From: Acidianus manzaensis | Lineage (GTDB): Archaea > Thermoproteota > Thermoprotei_A > Sulfolobales > Sulfolobaceae | Length of the DNA stretch: 64,000 bases | Assembly: GCF_002116695.1 (NCBI RefSeq) | Contig: NZ_CP020477.1 | Location: 1,723,501 to 1,787,500, forward strand | Direction: 5' to 3' | In this document: positions 20,746 through 31,924 of the stretch, piece by piece | Numbering within the stretch: the stretch's first letter is position 1 | Layout of the letters: every line of letters begins with the position of its first letter | The notes under the pieces: model-generated | What the model saw: only the letters and a program-made list of their open reading frames with translations | What the model was told of the DNA's origin: nothing | The model's database searches: none | Translations under genes and position numbers: made by a program

Positions 20746-20796
20746 AGTGTTCTCATGCAGTCATCTTATTCGATATCATATAGTAAAATTAAATTA
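20746..20796 (+). mobile_element. Solo IS end (same family as the 23.8-24.8 kb IS)
   Basis: GGAGTGTTCTCATGCAGTCA and what follows match, over about 50 bases and inverted, the end at 30446-30491. They also match the terminal repeats of the degenerate IS at 23817-24806. No transposase remains here. Confidence 0.6.
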
Positions 20797-20885
20797 GGTT
20801 AGAAATTTTCACAATTAATCGTTTCGATCGAGATGCAGCCAATGAATTAAAACGTGAAAACAGCCTCTGAAAAAGCTTATGTGTG

Positions 20886-21277
20886 AGGGCGTTCAGTAAT
20901 AAATCTTTTGGTCCAATTTTGAGCATAGTATCAGCTACTATTGCCACGCGGATCTCTTTCAATCCACGTGATAGGGGAGGGTCACTTCACCTCACATTAT
21001 TATACCAAACACTCCACACTATCCTAGCTAAGGCAGTGTACAACTTCTTACCCTTCAGTTTGTCCTTGTGGGTTTCGTAGAACTTAAAGGAGAGTTGGGT
21101 TACGCGAATATTGAGTCTCGGCAAGGAAATAAAACAAGCTACGCAAATACTTGTTACCCCTCTTGGAGATACCCTTTCTAACCTCAATCCTACCACTCCT
21201 CTCAACTATCGGGTCTAAACCGCAATAAGCAACGAAGGATTCAGGTCTTGGGAAACGCTTAATACCACCCACAACAG
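20886..21277 (-). mobile_element. 3' fragment of an IS110-family element
   Basis: Nearly identical to 57897-58310, i.e. the non-coding end with its GCCACGCGG hairpin and the transposase C-terminus (GLDPIVERSGRIEVRKGISK). Small deletions disrupt the frame, and the 5' part is missing at the junction near 21277. Confidence 0.8.
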
Positions 21278-21279
21278 TT

Positions 21280-21948
21280 GTGTTTCACCAATTTTACTAG
21301 AAATGATGTAATTTCTATGTTAGGGGAAAATATCAGGTGATAGTTGAAAAAATCGGCCTATTTCAACAACATTATCAAAAAGTTTTTAGATTAAACGAAA
21401 AGAAGGTTAAAAAAGGAGTTTGTATATAGTGCGTAATATCATTTGTTTAGTATTATCAAGGGGAGAGGGGAGGTCTAGGAAAGTGACCAGGGAAGGGTTA
21501 AAGCGAGGGACTTCGTGATTCCGTTATGTAAATCATAACACATGCATCTAAAAAGGAGTTGAGTTCCTCGCTAACTTCTTAAACTTCCTCGGCGTACAGA
21601 GGACGTTATGCACGCCGTTCTAACTGCGTGATAAAAATTCATATAGCATTTATCGGAAAATCCTGGCAGTTCAAGAGGCCCATAAAAACTTTTTAAAATT
21701 AGAACCTTTAATTTTTGTATGACCAAAGAATTGACGAGGGAGGAGTACTATAAGGCATTGGAAAAGGCAGTTAACGAGGTCATACTAATTCATATTTCGT
21801 TTCTTTAATCTAAATCTACACGCTATGTTTATTGCAAATTTCATTAACATGTTATGTTTCATAATAATTTTATTGTTTTTCTCTATATCAATCTCTTTTT
21901 GAAAGGACTTATATTATATCTTTCAAGTGAGATAATTTGGTGAAACAC
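21280..21948. mobile_element. Degenerate IS remnant
   Basis: GTGTTTCACC at 21280-21289 and GGTGAAACAC at 21939-21948 form inverted ends 670 bases apart. Inside are only broken frames, such as MTKELTREEYYKALEKAVNE from 21720, which looks like a transposase N-terminus. Family not determined. Confidence 0.45.
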
Positions 21949-22465
21949 CACTGCGTTCATCTTGTCAAGAGTTCTAAGGGTCAAGATAATATTAATCTAG
22001 TGTTATATTGAAAGATATAATTGTATTTAATTTTTCAGTTTCTATAATATTATATTTCTTTCTTACTATTTTTATTCAATTATTTATACTTGAGACGCTC
22101 TCTTGAGGAATCTACACCTCGTATAACCCCACCTCTTCAAGCTCTTTCTCCTCTGATACTTTGGGTTGATCTTCTCAGTCCCCTCTTTATTTAATAGCTC
22201 CAGTTCCTAGGGAGGTTGGTGAAGATCGTTGAATTATTTAACTCTTCATAATATTACTTCCACCTAAACCCATATTGACATTACTCAAAAGTGTAAGATC
22301 AGTTATGTTTATATAACTTTATAGAAATAAAACAATCTCATAATAGAAATCTGAATTGCCAGAAAAATTTTCCTTGATTATAAAATGTTGAGCTAAGAAT
22401 TTATTACTAATGCTACACTAATGGATATACTAAATATTTATAATCTCAACTAGTATATTGAAGTT
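21949..22465. other. Non-coding region before the first glycosyltransferase
   Basis: A+T-rich with a more G+C-rich patch at about 22090-22220 that resembles decayed transposase sequence. No intact gene. TATA-like tracts at about 22430-22450 can drive the next gene. Confidence 0.4.
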
Positions 22466-23635
22466 ATGAAGATCTCATTCGTTTTGATTTCCACTGGTTT
22501 AACTGGTGGCGTGAGATATATATTCGAAGTAGCAAATGGATTAAAGAATAAAGGGCATGACGTTAAAATTTTATCGTTAGCTGGAGATCATAGTTGGTTT
22601 AAAGGGTTAAAAGTAGAAGTAATTTATAAAGAACCAAAGTTTAATAAAATTAATAATATTCTTTATAAATTATTTCAATTATATGCATATCTGAGATATG
22701 ATAGTAATATAAAAATCAAACCATACGACTTTCTTTTATCCTCCGCTTTACGTCTTGGTATAAAATCTGATGTTATATATGAGCTCGCAGAGTTTATTCA
22801 AAATTTTAGTAGCGATGTAATGGTTGCTACTTATTATTTAACAGCTTTTTCAGTCTTACTTTCAAATAATTATTCAAAACCATTTTATTTAATGCAAGAT
22901 TTCCCTGAATTAGTAGAATCCAATGAAGGCACGATCGAACTTAAAAGGTTTCTATTATCACTGAAATTACCTTTCTCTTTTGTTGCAGTCTCTAATTATT
23001 TGAGACAACTCATTCTTGATAACAATCCTTCAGCCAAAGTTGTAGTAGCTCACCCTGGAGTTGATTTAAATATTTTTAGACCTAGAAAGAAACATTATGA
23101 AAACGACAAGAAAAAGAAAGTTATGATAATACTACGAGGAGATAAATATAAGGGAGACGAAATTACAATAAAAACTTTAAATGATATTAATAAAAAAATT
23201 CCTGTTCATGCAATAATAGTAGGAAGAAAGAAATTGATAAATAGTTATTTAAAAACTATTGGAATAAACTTTAAATTTTCTTCTTTCTTCAATGTAGATG
23301 ATGAAACTTTAGCTAAACTTTATTCTACATCAGATGCATTTCTTTATACATCGTATGCTGAAGGTTTTGGATTACCTCCATTAGAAGCTATGGCTTGTGG
23401 TACTCCTGTAGTAATGACTGATAATAAAGGTTCTAGAGATTATGCAATAAATGGCTATAACGCTCTAATAGCTGATGCGGGCGATACAAAAACTTTAGTA
23501 GACTATTTAGCCAAGGTTTTACAAGATGATAAATTAAGAGAAAAACTTATTGAAAATGGACTAGAAACTGCCAAAAAATTTACATGGAGTTCTACAGTAG
23601 ATAGATTCGAAAAAGTGTTAAGGGAAGATTTTTAA
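22466..23635 (+). CDS. GT4-family glycosyltransferase (389 aa)
   Basis: GT-B fold. The N-terminal half begins KISFVLISTGLTGGVRYIFEVANGL (acceptor domain, GG-type motif). The C-terminal half has the retaining-transferase signature EGFGLPPLEAMACGTPVV, with the E-x7-E pair, then NALIADAGD. It adds a nucleotide-sugar-derived residue to a lipid-linked or surface glycan. Its neighbours are other glycan genes and IS remnants. Intact. Confidence 0.88.
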   Translation: MKISFVLISTGLTGGVRYIFEVANGLKNKGHDVKILSLAGDHSWFKGLKVEVIYKEPKFNKINNILYKLFQLYAYLRYDSNIKIKPYDFLLSSALRLGIKSDVIYELAEFIQNFSSDVMVATYYLTAFSVLLSNNYSKPFYLMQDFPELVESNEGTIELKRFLLSLKLPFSFVAVSNYLRQLILDNNPSAKVVVAHPGVDLNIFRPRKKHYENDKKKKVMIILRGDKYKGDEITIKTLNDINKKIPVHAIIVGRKKLINSYLKTIGINFKFSSFFNVDDETLAKLYSTSDAFLYTSYAEGFGLPPLEAMACGTPVVMTDNKGSRDYAINGYNALIADAGDTKTLVDYLAKVLQDDKLREKLIENGLETAKKFTWSSTVDRFEKVLREDF

Positions 23636-23649
23636 CGTTCTCGATAGAA

Positions 23650-23799
23650 AGAGGCCAGAAAGACACTACAATACTTCAATGCGATTAGACTACAGTTCAT
23701 TTTCACGAGTGTTTTATATCTTATTGATAAATAACTATATGGAATAGTATTAGATTACTATCTTATTGTTTTTCGTGCTGTATCATTCTGGTCTCTTTT
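23650..23799. mobile_element. Possible small MITE
   Basis: AAGAGGCCAGAAAGACAC at the left and the inverted AAGAGACCAGAATGATAC at the right enclose 150 bases without a gene. I see no clear target duplication, so this is tentative. Confidence 0.35.
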
Positions 23800-23816
23800 A
23801 AGTATTATGGGGAGTG

Positions 23817-24806
23817 TTCTCATGCAGTCATCTTATTCGATAAGTGCATGTAAAATTATATCAGATGATCTCTAATATACTGTACTCCGCTCAAATAGGT
23901 TCAAGGGAGTTTCCTTATCTGAGAAAACTTGCGGGTACATGACGTTCAACAAGGTCAGTCCATCATGCCTCTGCTCCTGTTAACGTTCGTCCCCCTGGCT
24001 AGCCGAGCTAAGTACCTACAGAACGAGTTGTAACTCTCCACGCAGTGCCTACGACGCAGTCGAGGTCTTGATAAATTGAGTAGTCGGTGTAGTCGCACTT
24101 GGGAAGAGAACTCCGGAGGAAGGTGTTATAGTCATATCACTGGTGACGAAGGGATTCCGTCGATCAAAGCATTCCAGAGGTTCTGTCGTTTTGGACAGCG
24201 TCTCACGTGTAAGTCCAACTCCCGTCTATGACCGCGAACTTCGCCTTCAATTGTGCAGGATCAACAGGTTAACATAAGCCTTCAAGGTCCTTTTCACAAA
24301 GCTGTAAATCGTGGTCAAGGTCCTTTCCTCAAGCTCATCCTGTTGGTGTACTCCTTCAAGATCCTCTCCTTCTGCTCATCCTGTGACTAGCGTCGTAAAA
24401 GACCCTACCGCAGACCTTACATCTGTACTTGCTCTTCCCTCTCGAAGAACCTTACTAAGCTGTCCGAGTTGCACCGGCCTCTTTACCCCGAGTTTCCTGG
24501 TGTAGTAATACAACGTGGAGTGTATCCCGAGCTTCGTGACTGTACTCTCATCACGTAAGCTGTAATGGCGATTTCCTCCAGACTATGCTTTCTGGGCTTA
24601 AGGTTTAAATTTCTTAGGTTGTGCATGAGGTTCATGGCACCTATCTAAAGAACCTCGAACTCCTCGCACATAAGTCTTTTCAATCCCACACGTCCTCAAG
24701 TCCACTCGTTGTAACGACTATAAAAATCCTTGAAGAGATTTCTGCCCTACCCTAATATTTTTACAGATATCTATCGAATAAGACGACTGTATGAGAACAC
24801 TCCTAG
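23817..24806 (-). mobile_element. Degenerate insertion sequence (~990 bp)
   Basis: Terminal repeats GGAGTGTTCTCATGCAGTCA and GGAGTGTTCTCATACAGTCG are inverted and continue as TCTTATTCGATA. On the minus strand a broken frame shows a zinc-ribbon and HTH (YKCKVCGRVFYD...LKEYTNRMSLR), typical of the N-terminus of IS1-like transposases, with many frameshifts. It cannot be autonomous. Ends of the same type stand alone at 20746 and 30491. Confidence 0.7.
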
Positions 24807-24956
24807 CAGAGCTATGCTGTGTTTTCCAGCAGTAATTAATATAAGGTGTTATAATAAAGAAGTGGACTCAACTTAATTATGGAAGAGGAGGAAAAGGATA
24901 AGAGCATTGTACACTAAATGTTTGACCACAAATAGCTAGCCTCTTATATGTCCATT

Positions 24957-25991
24957 TTATTCTTTTTCTGATAAACGCTTAAATTTCCTCTTTAGGTAAA
25001 ATTCTGCTCCTCTCCTTTTGCCAGGAGCTAATGGCAAACTTATCAGAGCTAAGCGAAACATAAATTCAGATAATGAAATTTCCTTCTTGATAAGGTATCG
25101 AATACACTTAACGACTAATGAGAGATATGAGGGAATTTTTGCCTCATAGGTACAATTAAAATATCCACGTAATAAATATAGGTAAGTCTCTTTATTTAGA
25201 ATTTCAACTTCCACTGGAGCTTTGCAGCTGTCACAATTATTCACAAGTTGTAACATTTTTCTCAAATCCTCTAGATTCCTATTATCTCCGCATGCTATTT
25301 TATGCTCATTTTCAAGAAATTCGCTATAATTACTAAATTTTCCGTAGCTACTAGATCCAGATCCCACTCTGTAATATGTTAATTTATCTGGAATATGCAA
25401 TACATTGCCTTCTAATAATGAAGCAAATAATAAGGCAGAATCTAGAGCAAGATCAGTATTACTTATAAAAAATTTGTATTTATCTAGAATATACTTTCTA
25501 ATACTAATTGAAGAATTATTAAAAAGAATTCCTGGATAATGCCTATATACGATTGAGATATTCCTTGAATTTATAATTAGCCGTTCATGAGGCTGACTTT
25601 GATCCAGCGTTTTAGTAAAAAAAGTTTTCTATCCTAATTCCATGATCGTCTATGTATTCTTGATGATTGTGAACCATTACTATATTGTCGTTTTTCTCAA
25701 AAATACTTCTTATATATTCAATTTTGTTATTTTTAAACATATCATCGTCGTCAAGAAAAACACTACATCAACATCATCCAAATTATCTAATGCAGCAGAA
25801 ATCTTTTTACCATATTGAGGGTAATTAGCTTCAATTACAGTAAGGTTTGGTATTTCCTTAATTGAGAACATATTTCTTTTTAACATATTCACATTACCTG
25901 CTACTACAATTACCTGATCGGGTAATATTGTCTGCGATAGTATTGAGTTTAACGCCTGAGCAATATAATTATAGCGCTTATAAACTGCCAA
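24957..25991 (-). pseudogene. GT2-family glycosyltransferase, broken by frameshifts
   Basis: The N-terminus (YNYIAQALNSILSQTILPDQVIVV) and the nucleotide-binding DDDD region near 25745 belong to a GT2 (GT-A fold) enzyme. A one-base loss just before the DDDD motif and another slip near 25620 (a run of T after IRIE) break the frame. The C-terminal 147 residues remain open. Total original length would be about 345 residues. Confidence 0.75.
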
Positions 25992-26733
25992 TATTTACAG
26001 CAGATTTCATAGTTCAAGATATTGGAAGTTAGTTTAAAAATTTACCAATATGAATATAAATGTAGGAAAGTGGAAGAGACATGATGCTCATTTGAAACAC
26101 TTTAGAATACCTAGAGGAATACTTTAAGTGAAAGAAGACAGAGTCACTTATCTCCTCTATCAAGAGAAGAAGTGCTGCATGATAAATAATGCCGGAAGGA
26201 GAGATTACAATAGATTTTAAATTCATTTTACAAAAATAATTATATAGAATAATTCTTTTTAATTTATAAAATTTCGTAATTAGAATGAAAGTTAATAGAT
26301 AGAATTGTATTATATTAAGAAGAAAAAGACTTTATAATATACAATAGTATTTTTATGTGTTCTTCACTTCTTTTAACAGCATCATATGACCTTAATAGAG
26401 CCTGATAGTCTCTATATAAGTTCAAAGAAGATATAATACTAATTAACCATTAACATTACTACTTCACAATGTGTTTTGGCGAGCTCTTCAATTTTCTTAA
26501 ATATTATTGTATAAATTTCACTAAATTCTAGACTAAGCGATAAATTTAAATTATTCATTATTAGTTTATACTCATATAGTATAAAGGTCAACATTTCTAA
26601 AGTCACTTAAAGACCTTTCTATATGATATGGAGAAAGCCTTGTTCTTTTATGAAAATATAGATAAATTGTGAAGCAATACACAAAGTAAACCCTAAAAGC
26701 TTTAATATTTTTCTTTCAAAGAGCTAAAACTGA
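25992..26733. other. Non-coding region upstream of the flippase
   Basis: A+T-rich; no gene with plausible codon use. The last 38 bases before the flippase ATG are shared with the inverted copy at 20501-20538 and contain the TATA-like TTTAATATTTTTC. Confidence 0.4.
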
Positions 26734-27319
26734 ATGAATCCTATTAAGAATGCATTGAAGAGTCTTAGCGTTACTACTACTAATGTAATAATTGCTTTAA
26801 TATTCTTCATTATTACAGCGAAAATTTCTAATCCAGCATTCTTTGGAAAAGTTGCAATACTTCAATTACTTGAGGTAGTTACGTCGGCTTTCTTTTACTT
26901 TATTCCAGGCCAAATAATAACTAGGGAAATATCTTATCTCTATGCTAGAAAAGAGATAACTAAAGAGGTAGTAGGAAAATTCCTTTCGCTCCCTTTTCTA
27001 GTTTTACCGATTTTCCTTATCCTTCTTTTCTTTCCAGATTATGTTAAGTTAGCAATACCTTATCTCCTCCTTTACCTCCTTAATAGCGTAATGGTAGCAA
27101 TAATGATAGGAATGGATATGTTTACAGAATCTGCGATTACTGGAAACTCCTTTCTAGTCATAAGATGGGGGATAGCAATAATCGCTGTTCTCTACCACAA
27201 TATATATCTCTTCGTTGAAATATGGACTTTGGGAGGAATACTCTCAGTATCTATGAATTACACATTTATTAGTAAAAAGGTTGGATTAGTGCTACCTACG
27301 CCAGACTTTGCCTTTCTCT
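26696..27319 (+). repeat. Inverted repeat partner of 19917-20538
   Basis: About 620 bases comprising the flippase promoter-proximal sequence and first third of the gene are present in inverse orientation at 19917-20538, with no differences that I noticed. The two copies enclose a 6.2-kb segment. Confidence 0.85.
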
Positions 27320-28143
27320 TTAGGCATTTTAGGGAAGGTTTACCTGTTTATTTATCTTCTTCAGCTAGTTTTCTTTCTTCCCAAGGGGATAGAGTGACTA
27401 CTGCATATTTATTAGGTTCTTATTATCTGGGAATTTACCAGTTTTCAGCTTTAGTTGCCGGAGTTCCGTCAATGATTTTAGGAGCTTTAAATAATGTTCT
27501 ATTACCTACCGCATCATTTTATAAGGCTTTAGGTAAGGATGAAAAGAAGATGTCATCTCTTTCTTTTAGACTCCTCTCACTTTTGACTTTTCTAGTAGTA
27601 ATAATTTCTATTCCGATAGGTGAGATAGTAATTATTCACTTCTTTCCTAATTATAAAGAGGGATTAGATGTCTTCGTTTTACTCTTAATTTCGTCCACTC
27701 TTCCGTTCCCTATAGGCTCTCTTATGTATTTTATTATAGCGTTCAAGAGAAATTTAAGGCCTTTTCTTATCCTTTCAACCTTGAACGGAAGTTTAGTCTT
27801 ACTCACTTCCTATTTATTAATTCCGAGGATAGGAATAATGGGCGGTGCTATATCTCAAGTTATAGTAGCTACAATTTCTTCTCTCTTTATCATATTCTAC
27901 TCTATAAGAACGTCGGTGTTCTCAACTGGAAGAAAAGAAATAGTTTTACTTTCCCTTTTACCCATAGTAGGAATTTATGAGGCTATGGATCCACCGTTTC
28001 TAGATTTTCTTCTTATTCTTCTTATCCTTTTAGTGTTTAAAATGTTTAGAATAATCACTAAAGAAGACGTTAAAATAATTGAAGATTTCTTACCGCGTGG
28101 TTTGAAGTTCGTGTCAAAAATTTTAAGCAAGTTGTTAACGTAA
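26734..28143 (+). CDS. Wzx-like oligosaccharide flippase (MATE/MOP superfamily)
   Basis: 469 residues with about 12-14 transmembrane helices. NPIKNALKSLSVTTTNVIIALIFFII and the repeated AlaGly-rich helices follow the polysaccharide-biosynthesis (RfbX/Wzx) pattern; GDRVTTAYLLGSYYLGIYQFSALVAGVP is the typical mid-protein motif. It would flip lipid-linked oligosaccharide across the membrane for S-layer or surface glycosylation. Intact. Confidence 0.85.
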   Translation: MNPIKNALKSLSVTTTNVIIALIFFIITAKISNPAFFGKVAILQLLEVVTSAFFYFIPGQIITREISYLYARKEITKEVVGKFLSLPFLVLPIFLILLFFPDYVKLAIPYLLLYLLNSVMVAIMIGMDMFTESAITGNSFLVIRWGIAIIAVLYHNIYLFVEIWTLGGILSVSMNYTFISKKVGLVLPTPDFAFLFRHFREGLPVYLSSSASFLSSQGDRVTTAYLLGSYYLGIYQFSALVAGVPSMILGALNNVLLPTASFYKALGKDEKKMSSLSFRLLSLLTFLVVIISIPIGEIVIIHFFPNYKEGLDVFVLLLISSTLPFPIGSLMYFIIAFKRNLRPFLILSTLNGSLVLLTSYLLIPRIGIMGGAISQVIVATISSLFIIFYSIRTSVFSTGRKEIVLLSLLPIVGIYEAMDPPFLDFLLILLILLVFKMFRIITKEDVKIIEDFLPRGLKFVSKILSKLLT

Positions 28144-28400
28144 TTTAGTTTCTTCATCTATTTCTGACTTTATACTTAGTAGTTGTTTAGACGAGAATGA
28201 TACATTTCCAAAATTACTAAGTAAGTTAGGAGGAGATATTGCCCTTTAAGATATTAGAAAGCATCACTTTACACGTTAAAAATGAGCTAGGTAATGGAAG
28301 TAAACAGATATACTTTGGATTTAGCAAGTAAGTTTTCTTTTTCCATTTGCTAATAAAAAGACTGATCATTATTCAACACAATCACTTGATGTAAAGTACA

Positions 28401-28730
28401 TTATTCCTTCCAAGGTTCATCTTCAGTAAAGAACTTATCCTTTATTAAATCCTCCCACTATCTATTATTCAAATACTACTCCACAGTCTTTCTCAACCCC
28501 TCCTTCAACGGTGTAACCTCATACTTAAGTTTCGTGGTCATGCAATATCTTCTATCATGCCCAGGCCTATCGCCAACGAACTTAACTTTAACTTCCTTCC
28601 CCATTATCTCACCCATCATCTTCACCAAGTCAAGAACGTTATACTTTTGCCCTCCAGGAATATTGTATACTCCTCCCCTCACTTCTTTCCATAATATCAT
28701 ATCATATATTATTCTAACAGTATCCTCTTA
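28401..28730 (-). pseudogene. C-terminal remnant of dTDP-glucose 4,6-dehydratase
   Basis: GGVYNIPGGQKYNVLDLVKMMGEIMG...VGDRPGHDRRYCMTT..KY is the unmistakable RmlB C-terminus; the last part (TVE-stop-Y, NNR-stop-WEDLIKDKFF) continues in frame past two stop codons. The N-terminal NAD-binding two thirds are missing. This implies the locus once made deoxysugars. Confidence 0.8.
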
Positions 28731-28740
28731 GAATAATAAA

Positions 28741-29234
28741 CGTTAACATTTGTAACACATAAACTAAGTGACCTTAATGATCTTGTACTCGCTCTGACAA
28801 ATTCAAAGATAGCTTTAGGGGGCTGATAAGGATGCTTTTAGAAGACATTGATATGAAGGAATATACTGAGTTCTTACAAGCAGTACTGCAGGTATTAGGA
28901 CTTTCTCGTTAAAGGTTACAGGCCTGGTGTTTAGGAGTGATAGGTATGAGGAATAATTTATATTACTTCTATAATATTAGTTTTTCTCGGAAGATGGTGA
29001 ACTCCGAATAATCTTAACAGATTGTTACTCATCCTCTGCTTTCTAGGCGATTTATCTGATCTAGAGGATTTTATATCTAACTATATTGAATCATACTAAA
29101 ATGAAGAAAATCATAATTCACAATAAATCCTTGAATAGCCTCTTAGTATATATTCAATTCTCACTATACTTATACAAATAGAAATCGCAAAGGAAATCTG
29201 AATAGCCCATGTAGAGATTATAATATTTTTCTCT
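28741..29234. other. Non-coding region with decayed coding traces
   Basis: Short frames such as MLLEDIDMKEYTEFLQAVLQ suggest an eroded gene, but I cannot name it. A lone MITE end lies at about 29187-29211. Confidence 0.35.
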
Positions 29235-30068
29235 TTAGCTTTCACTTTTTTCAGCGATTATGTTTTTTGTTCCTTCTTCTATAGTTACTATCTCAAAATT
29301 ATTTTGCTTAAGTATATCTAAAACTTTTTGTTCGGTATTATTTCTAACCTCTATAATTATCCTTTTTGCTTTCTTTAGAGTTTCTTTAGCACCTCTCAAT
29401 ACGTTAACCTCTGCACCTTCAACATCAATCTTCAATAGGTTTACTGAAACTCCAGAAAGCAAGTTATCAAGGGTTGTTGACTCAACTTCTACATACTTAG
29501 AATATGTATACCCTTCCATGAATGACGGAAGAATACTTGAAACTTCATGAGCTTTCCCTAAGTAAAGCTTTACCTTCCCTTCAGAGTCGCTCACAGCCTT
29601 GTTTATTACTGTTACATTTTTAAAATCATTTAACGTTATGTTGTAGTTTAGTATTGGAATAATCTCAGGATTTGCCTCAATAGCAAAAACCCTTTCAGCA
29701 TATTTAGCTGCAATTAAAGAATATATGCCTACATTTGCACCAACGTCAACTACAACTCCCCCGTCTTTAACGAACTCTAGAAAATATTTGAAACTAACTG
29801 GCTCACTAGTAGAGATAAAAAGACTATATAATGGTGGCCAAAAGCAAGGTTCTAATGAAAGTTTAACTCCGTAAACCTTAAAGTTTATGTTTTTTTCACA
29901 AAGATCCTTAGCTAAGTCAAATAAGTAGCCTTGTTTTTTATTCCCATTTTTAAGGTAATCTATTCCAAGTTTTGCTAGCAGTGTATAATAAGTTAATATA
30001 TTAGTAGATCTAAATCCTAATGTTAATAGCCTCATAAGAATTTTATTTAATTTATCCATCTTTTTCAT
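29235..30068 (-). CDS. FkbM-family SAM-dependent methyltransferase (277 aa)
   Basis: GGVVVDVGANVGIYSLIAAKYAERVFAIEANP is motif I of a Rossmann methyltransferase. VNLLKIDVEGAEVNVLRGA is the diagnostic FkbM motif. FkbM proteins typically O-methylate sugars, here probably of the surface glycan. The N-terminal ~85 residues are a family-typical extension. One of three FkbM genes in the island. Confidence 0.88.
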   Translation of the reverse strand: MKKMDKLNKILMRLLTLGFRSTNILTYYTLLAKLGIDYLKNGNKKQGYLFDLAKDLCEKNINFKVYGVKLSLEPCFWPPLYSLFISTSEPVSFKYFLEFVKDGGVVVDVGANVGIYSLIAAKYAERVFAIEANPEIIPILNYNITLNDFKNVTVINKAVSDSEGKVKLYLGKAHEVSSILPSFMEGYTYSKYVEVESTTLDNLLSGVSVNLLKIDVEGAEVNVLRGAKETLKKAKRIIIEVRNNTEQKVLDILKQNNFEIVTIEEGTKNIIAEKSES

Positions 30069-30180
30069 TGTCTCTTACTAAATATATAAACATTATATTC
30101 ACATCGGATACATAACGACGTCAGTATGGGAATCTCATTCTTAGCGTAAAAAACGAAATGAACAAAATACAGAAAATATT

Positions 30181-30491
30181 AAGAGAAGACTAATTTCTGG
30201 AGAAAAATTTGCATAAGCTAGGGCGAACCTAGACATATGAAAGTTAAGAACCAAACTAAACATGCTAAGCACGACAGGGACTTCGCCAGGTCCGCCATCA
30301 AGTTAATATACGCATTGAGTATGAGAATGACGGAGTACAGTTTGGCCTTGTTGAATGTAATGTACCCTCACGTATTTTCAAATGAGAGAACTCCCTTAAA
30401 TGAGGCTTACTTGAATGGAGTACAGTATATTAGAGAAAACTTGATATAATTTTACTATATGATATCGAATAAGATGACTGCATGAGAACAC
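30181..30491 (+). mobile_element. IS remnant with right-end repeat
   Basis: A 70-codon frame (30237-30449) encoding MKVKNQTKHAKHDRDFARSA onward looks like a transposase fragment. It is followed at 30446-30491 by the same terminal repeat as the 23.8-24.8 kb IS, inverted relative to 20746. Confidence 0.5.
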
Positions 30492-30614
30492 TCCCGCTCT
30501 GCTTTTATCTGAACTAGCTTTAGTAGCGTAATTTGCAGTTCAGTAACGATACTATGTCCACACTCATAATAGTCGAGGGAAAAGTTTTATTTATACAATT
30601 AGCTAATTTAACAC

Positions 30615-31595
30615 ATGAGATTGTTAGTATTATTACTTCTTTTACTTTTTTTATTGCCTATACTTTCATTTTCAGCATCTATTTGTGTTCAATATCCTAA
30701 AGAAGTCTATATAGGTAATAAAATCTCAATAAATTTTACTTTAGTTCAGCAAAGTATAAATAGCACAGCATTTCCTTTCATCACGCCTGGAGTAAGAGAA
30801 ATAAGTACTTCACCGTTAGTACTTCAAGGGATTCCTATTGGTGGAGCTTACGCAGTTTTCCATATTCAAAACATATCTAATGAAATAACCATTACTTTCA
30901 TAGGTAAAGTAGATACTCCGTATTATTGGAATCCAGGGATAGCAATATATGGAGGAAATCTCAATACTCATATTTCTGATCTCTATCAAGATAACTTTAC
31001 AGGAGTTCTGCTAACATTTACTGGAGTACTATGGGTTCATAATGAAACTAAAGGATGGGTTGATTTGGCATCGCTTCCTAAAGTTGGACCACAAAGTGGA
31101 ATTTGGATAAATACTACTTATCCATTTAATTATACGGTAATACTGAGTAACGCTAATGGAGATACTTTTGTAAATTGTATAATCATAAATGGATCTAAAT
31201 ATTTGGTAGATATACAAACATGTATCCCGTGGAATTTTTCTTACGTAGGAGTAAGATTAGATAATCTAGATATTGTCACAATTTGTGACTTTTTAGTATC
31301 AGGAACATCAGTAACTTTTCCTCATCAACCTTATATAGTTTATGTTAATAATAAGGAATACGTCTCTGGATATACTAACGAATTAGGTGAAGGTTCAGTA
31401 ACGCTTACTGTATCTTCTCCCTATATGATAGTCAACATAACTTTTCCTTCAGCCCATATCTTTCGTATCATAACAATTTCTGCTCAAAGAGGTGCTAACG
31501 TACACGTTGAGTATCCAATTCTTCAGTATGCGCTTTTAGGCGTTTCGGTGCTTTTAGTTGCTATTTCAATAATTGAGAGGAAGCGAATGCATTAG
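30615..31595 (+). CDS. Secreted, membrane-anchored glycoprotein (326 aa)
   Basis: The N-terminal signal peptide is RLLVLLLLLLFLLPILSFSAS and a C-terminal transmembrane helix (YALLGVSVLLVAISII) precedes a basic tail. Between them is a beta-rich ectodomain with many N-glycosylation sequons (NFT, NST, NIS, NYT, NGS). It is thus a type I surface protein facing the S-layer, and a plausible acceptor for the locus's glycan. No catalytic motif seen. Confidence 0.7.
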   Translation: MRLLVLLLLLLFLLPILSFSASICVQYPKEVYIGNKISINFTLVQQSINSTAFPFITPGVREISTSPLVLQGIPIGGAYAVFHIQNISNEITITFIGKVDTPYYWNPGIAIYGGNLNTHISDLYQDNFTGVLLTFTGVLWVHNETKGWVDLASLPKVGPQSGIWINTTYPFNYTVILSNANGDTFVNCIIINGSKYLVDIQTCIPWNFSYVGVRLDNLDIVTICDFLVSGTSVTFPHQPYIVYVNNKEYVSGYTNELGEGSVTLTVSSPYMIVNITFPSAHIFRIITISAQRGANVHVEYPILQYALLGVSVLLVAISIIERKRMH

Positions 31596-31924
31596 TATAT
31601 ATAAAGAGCATTTCTTGATAATGAAACTTAAAGTCAAAAATTGGAACTAATAACATAAAATTTTATCAGAAAATTTTCTATATTATATATAATATTGAGA
31701 ATTAAATAACTAAAGTTATAATATTTTTAATAACTTAATTTGCTGTACGCTTTCCCCTCTAGGTTTATCTTTTAATATATTATCTCAATTAATTTTTCTC
31801 CTCTACGTAACTTCTCTATAACGGATAGCCAGTTGTCAAAAACTCTTCTATAGGCATTTATTCTCGCTATCGTAGATGTTATACTTTTCATTAACTATCA
31901 TTTTTAAAGAAGAGATTTTAATCC
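31596..31924. other. Non-coding region
   Basis: A+T-rich, with no gene or repeat that I can see. Confidence 0.4.

Noticed and set aside
24311..24505. Plus-strand 64-codon frame in the degenerate IS
   Set aside because: Antisense to recognisable zinc-ribbon/HTH transposase sequence.
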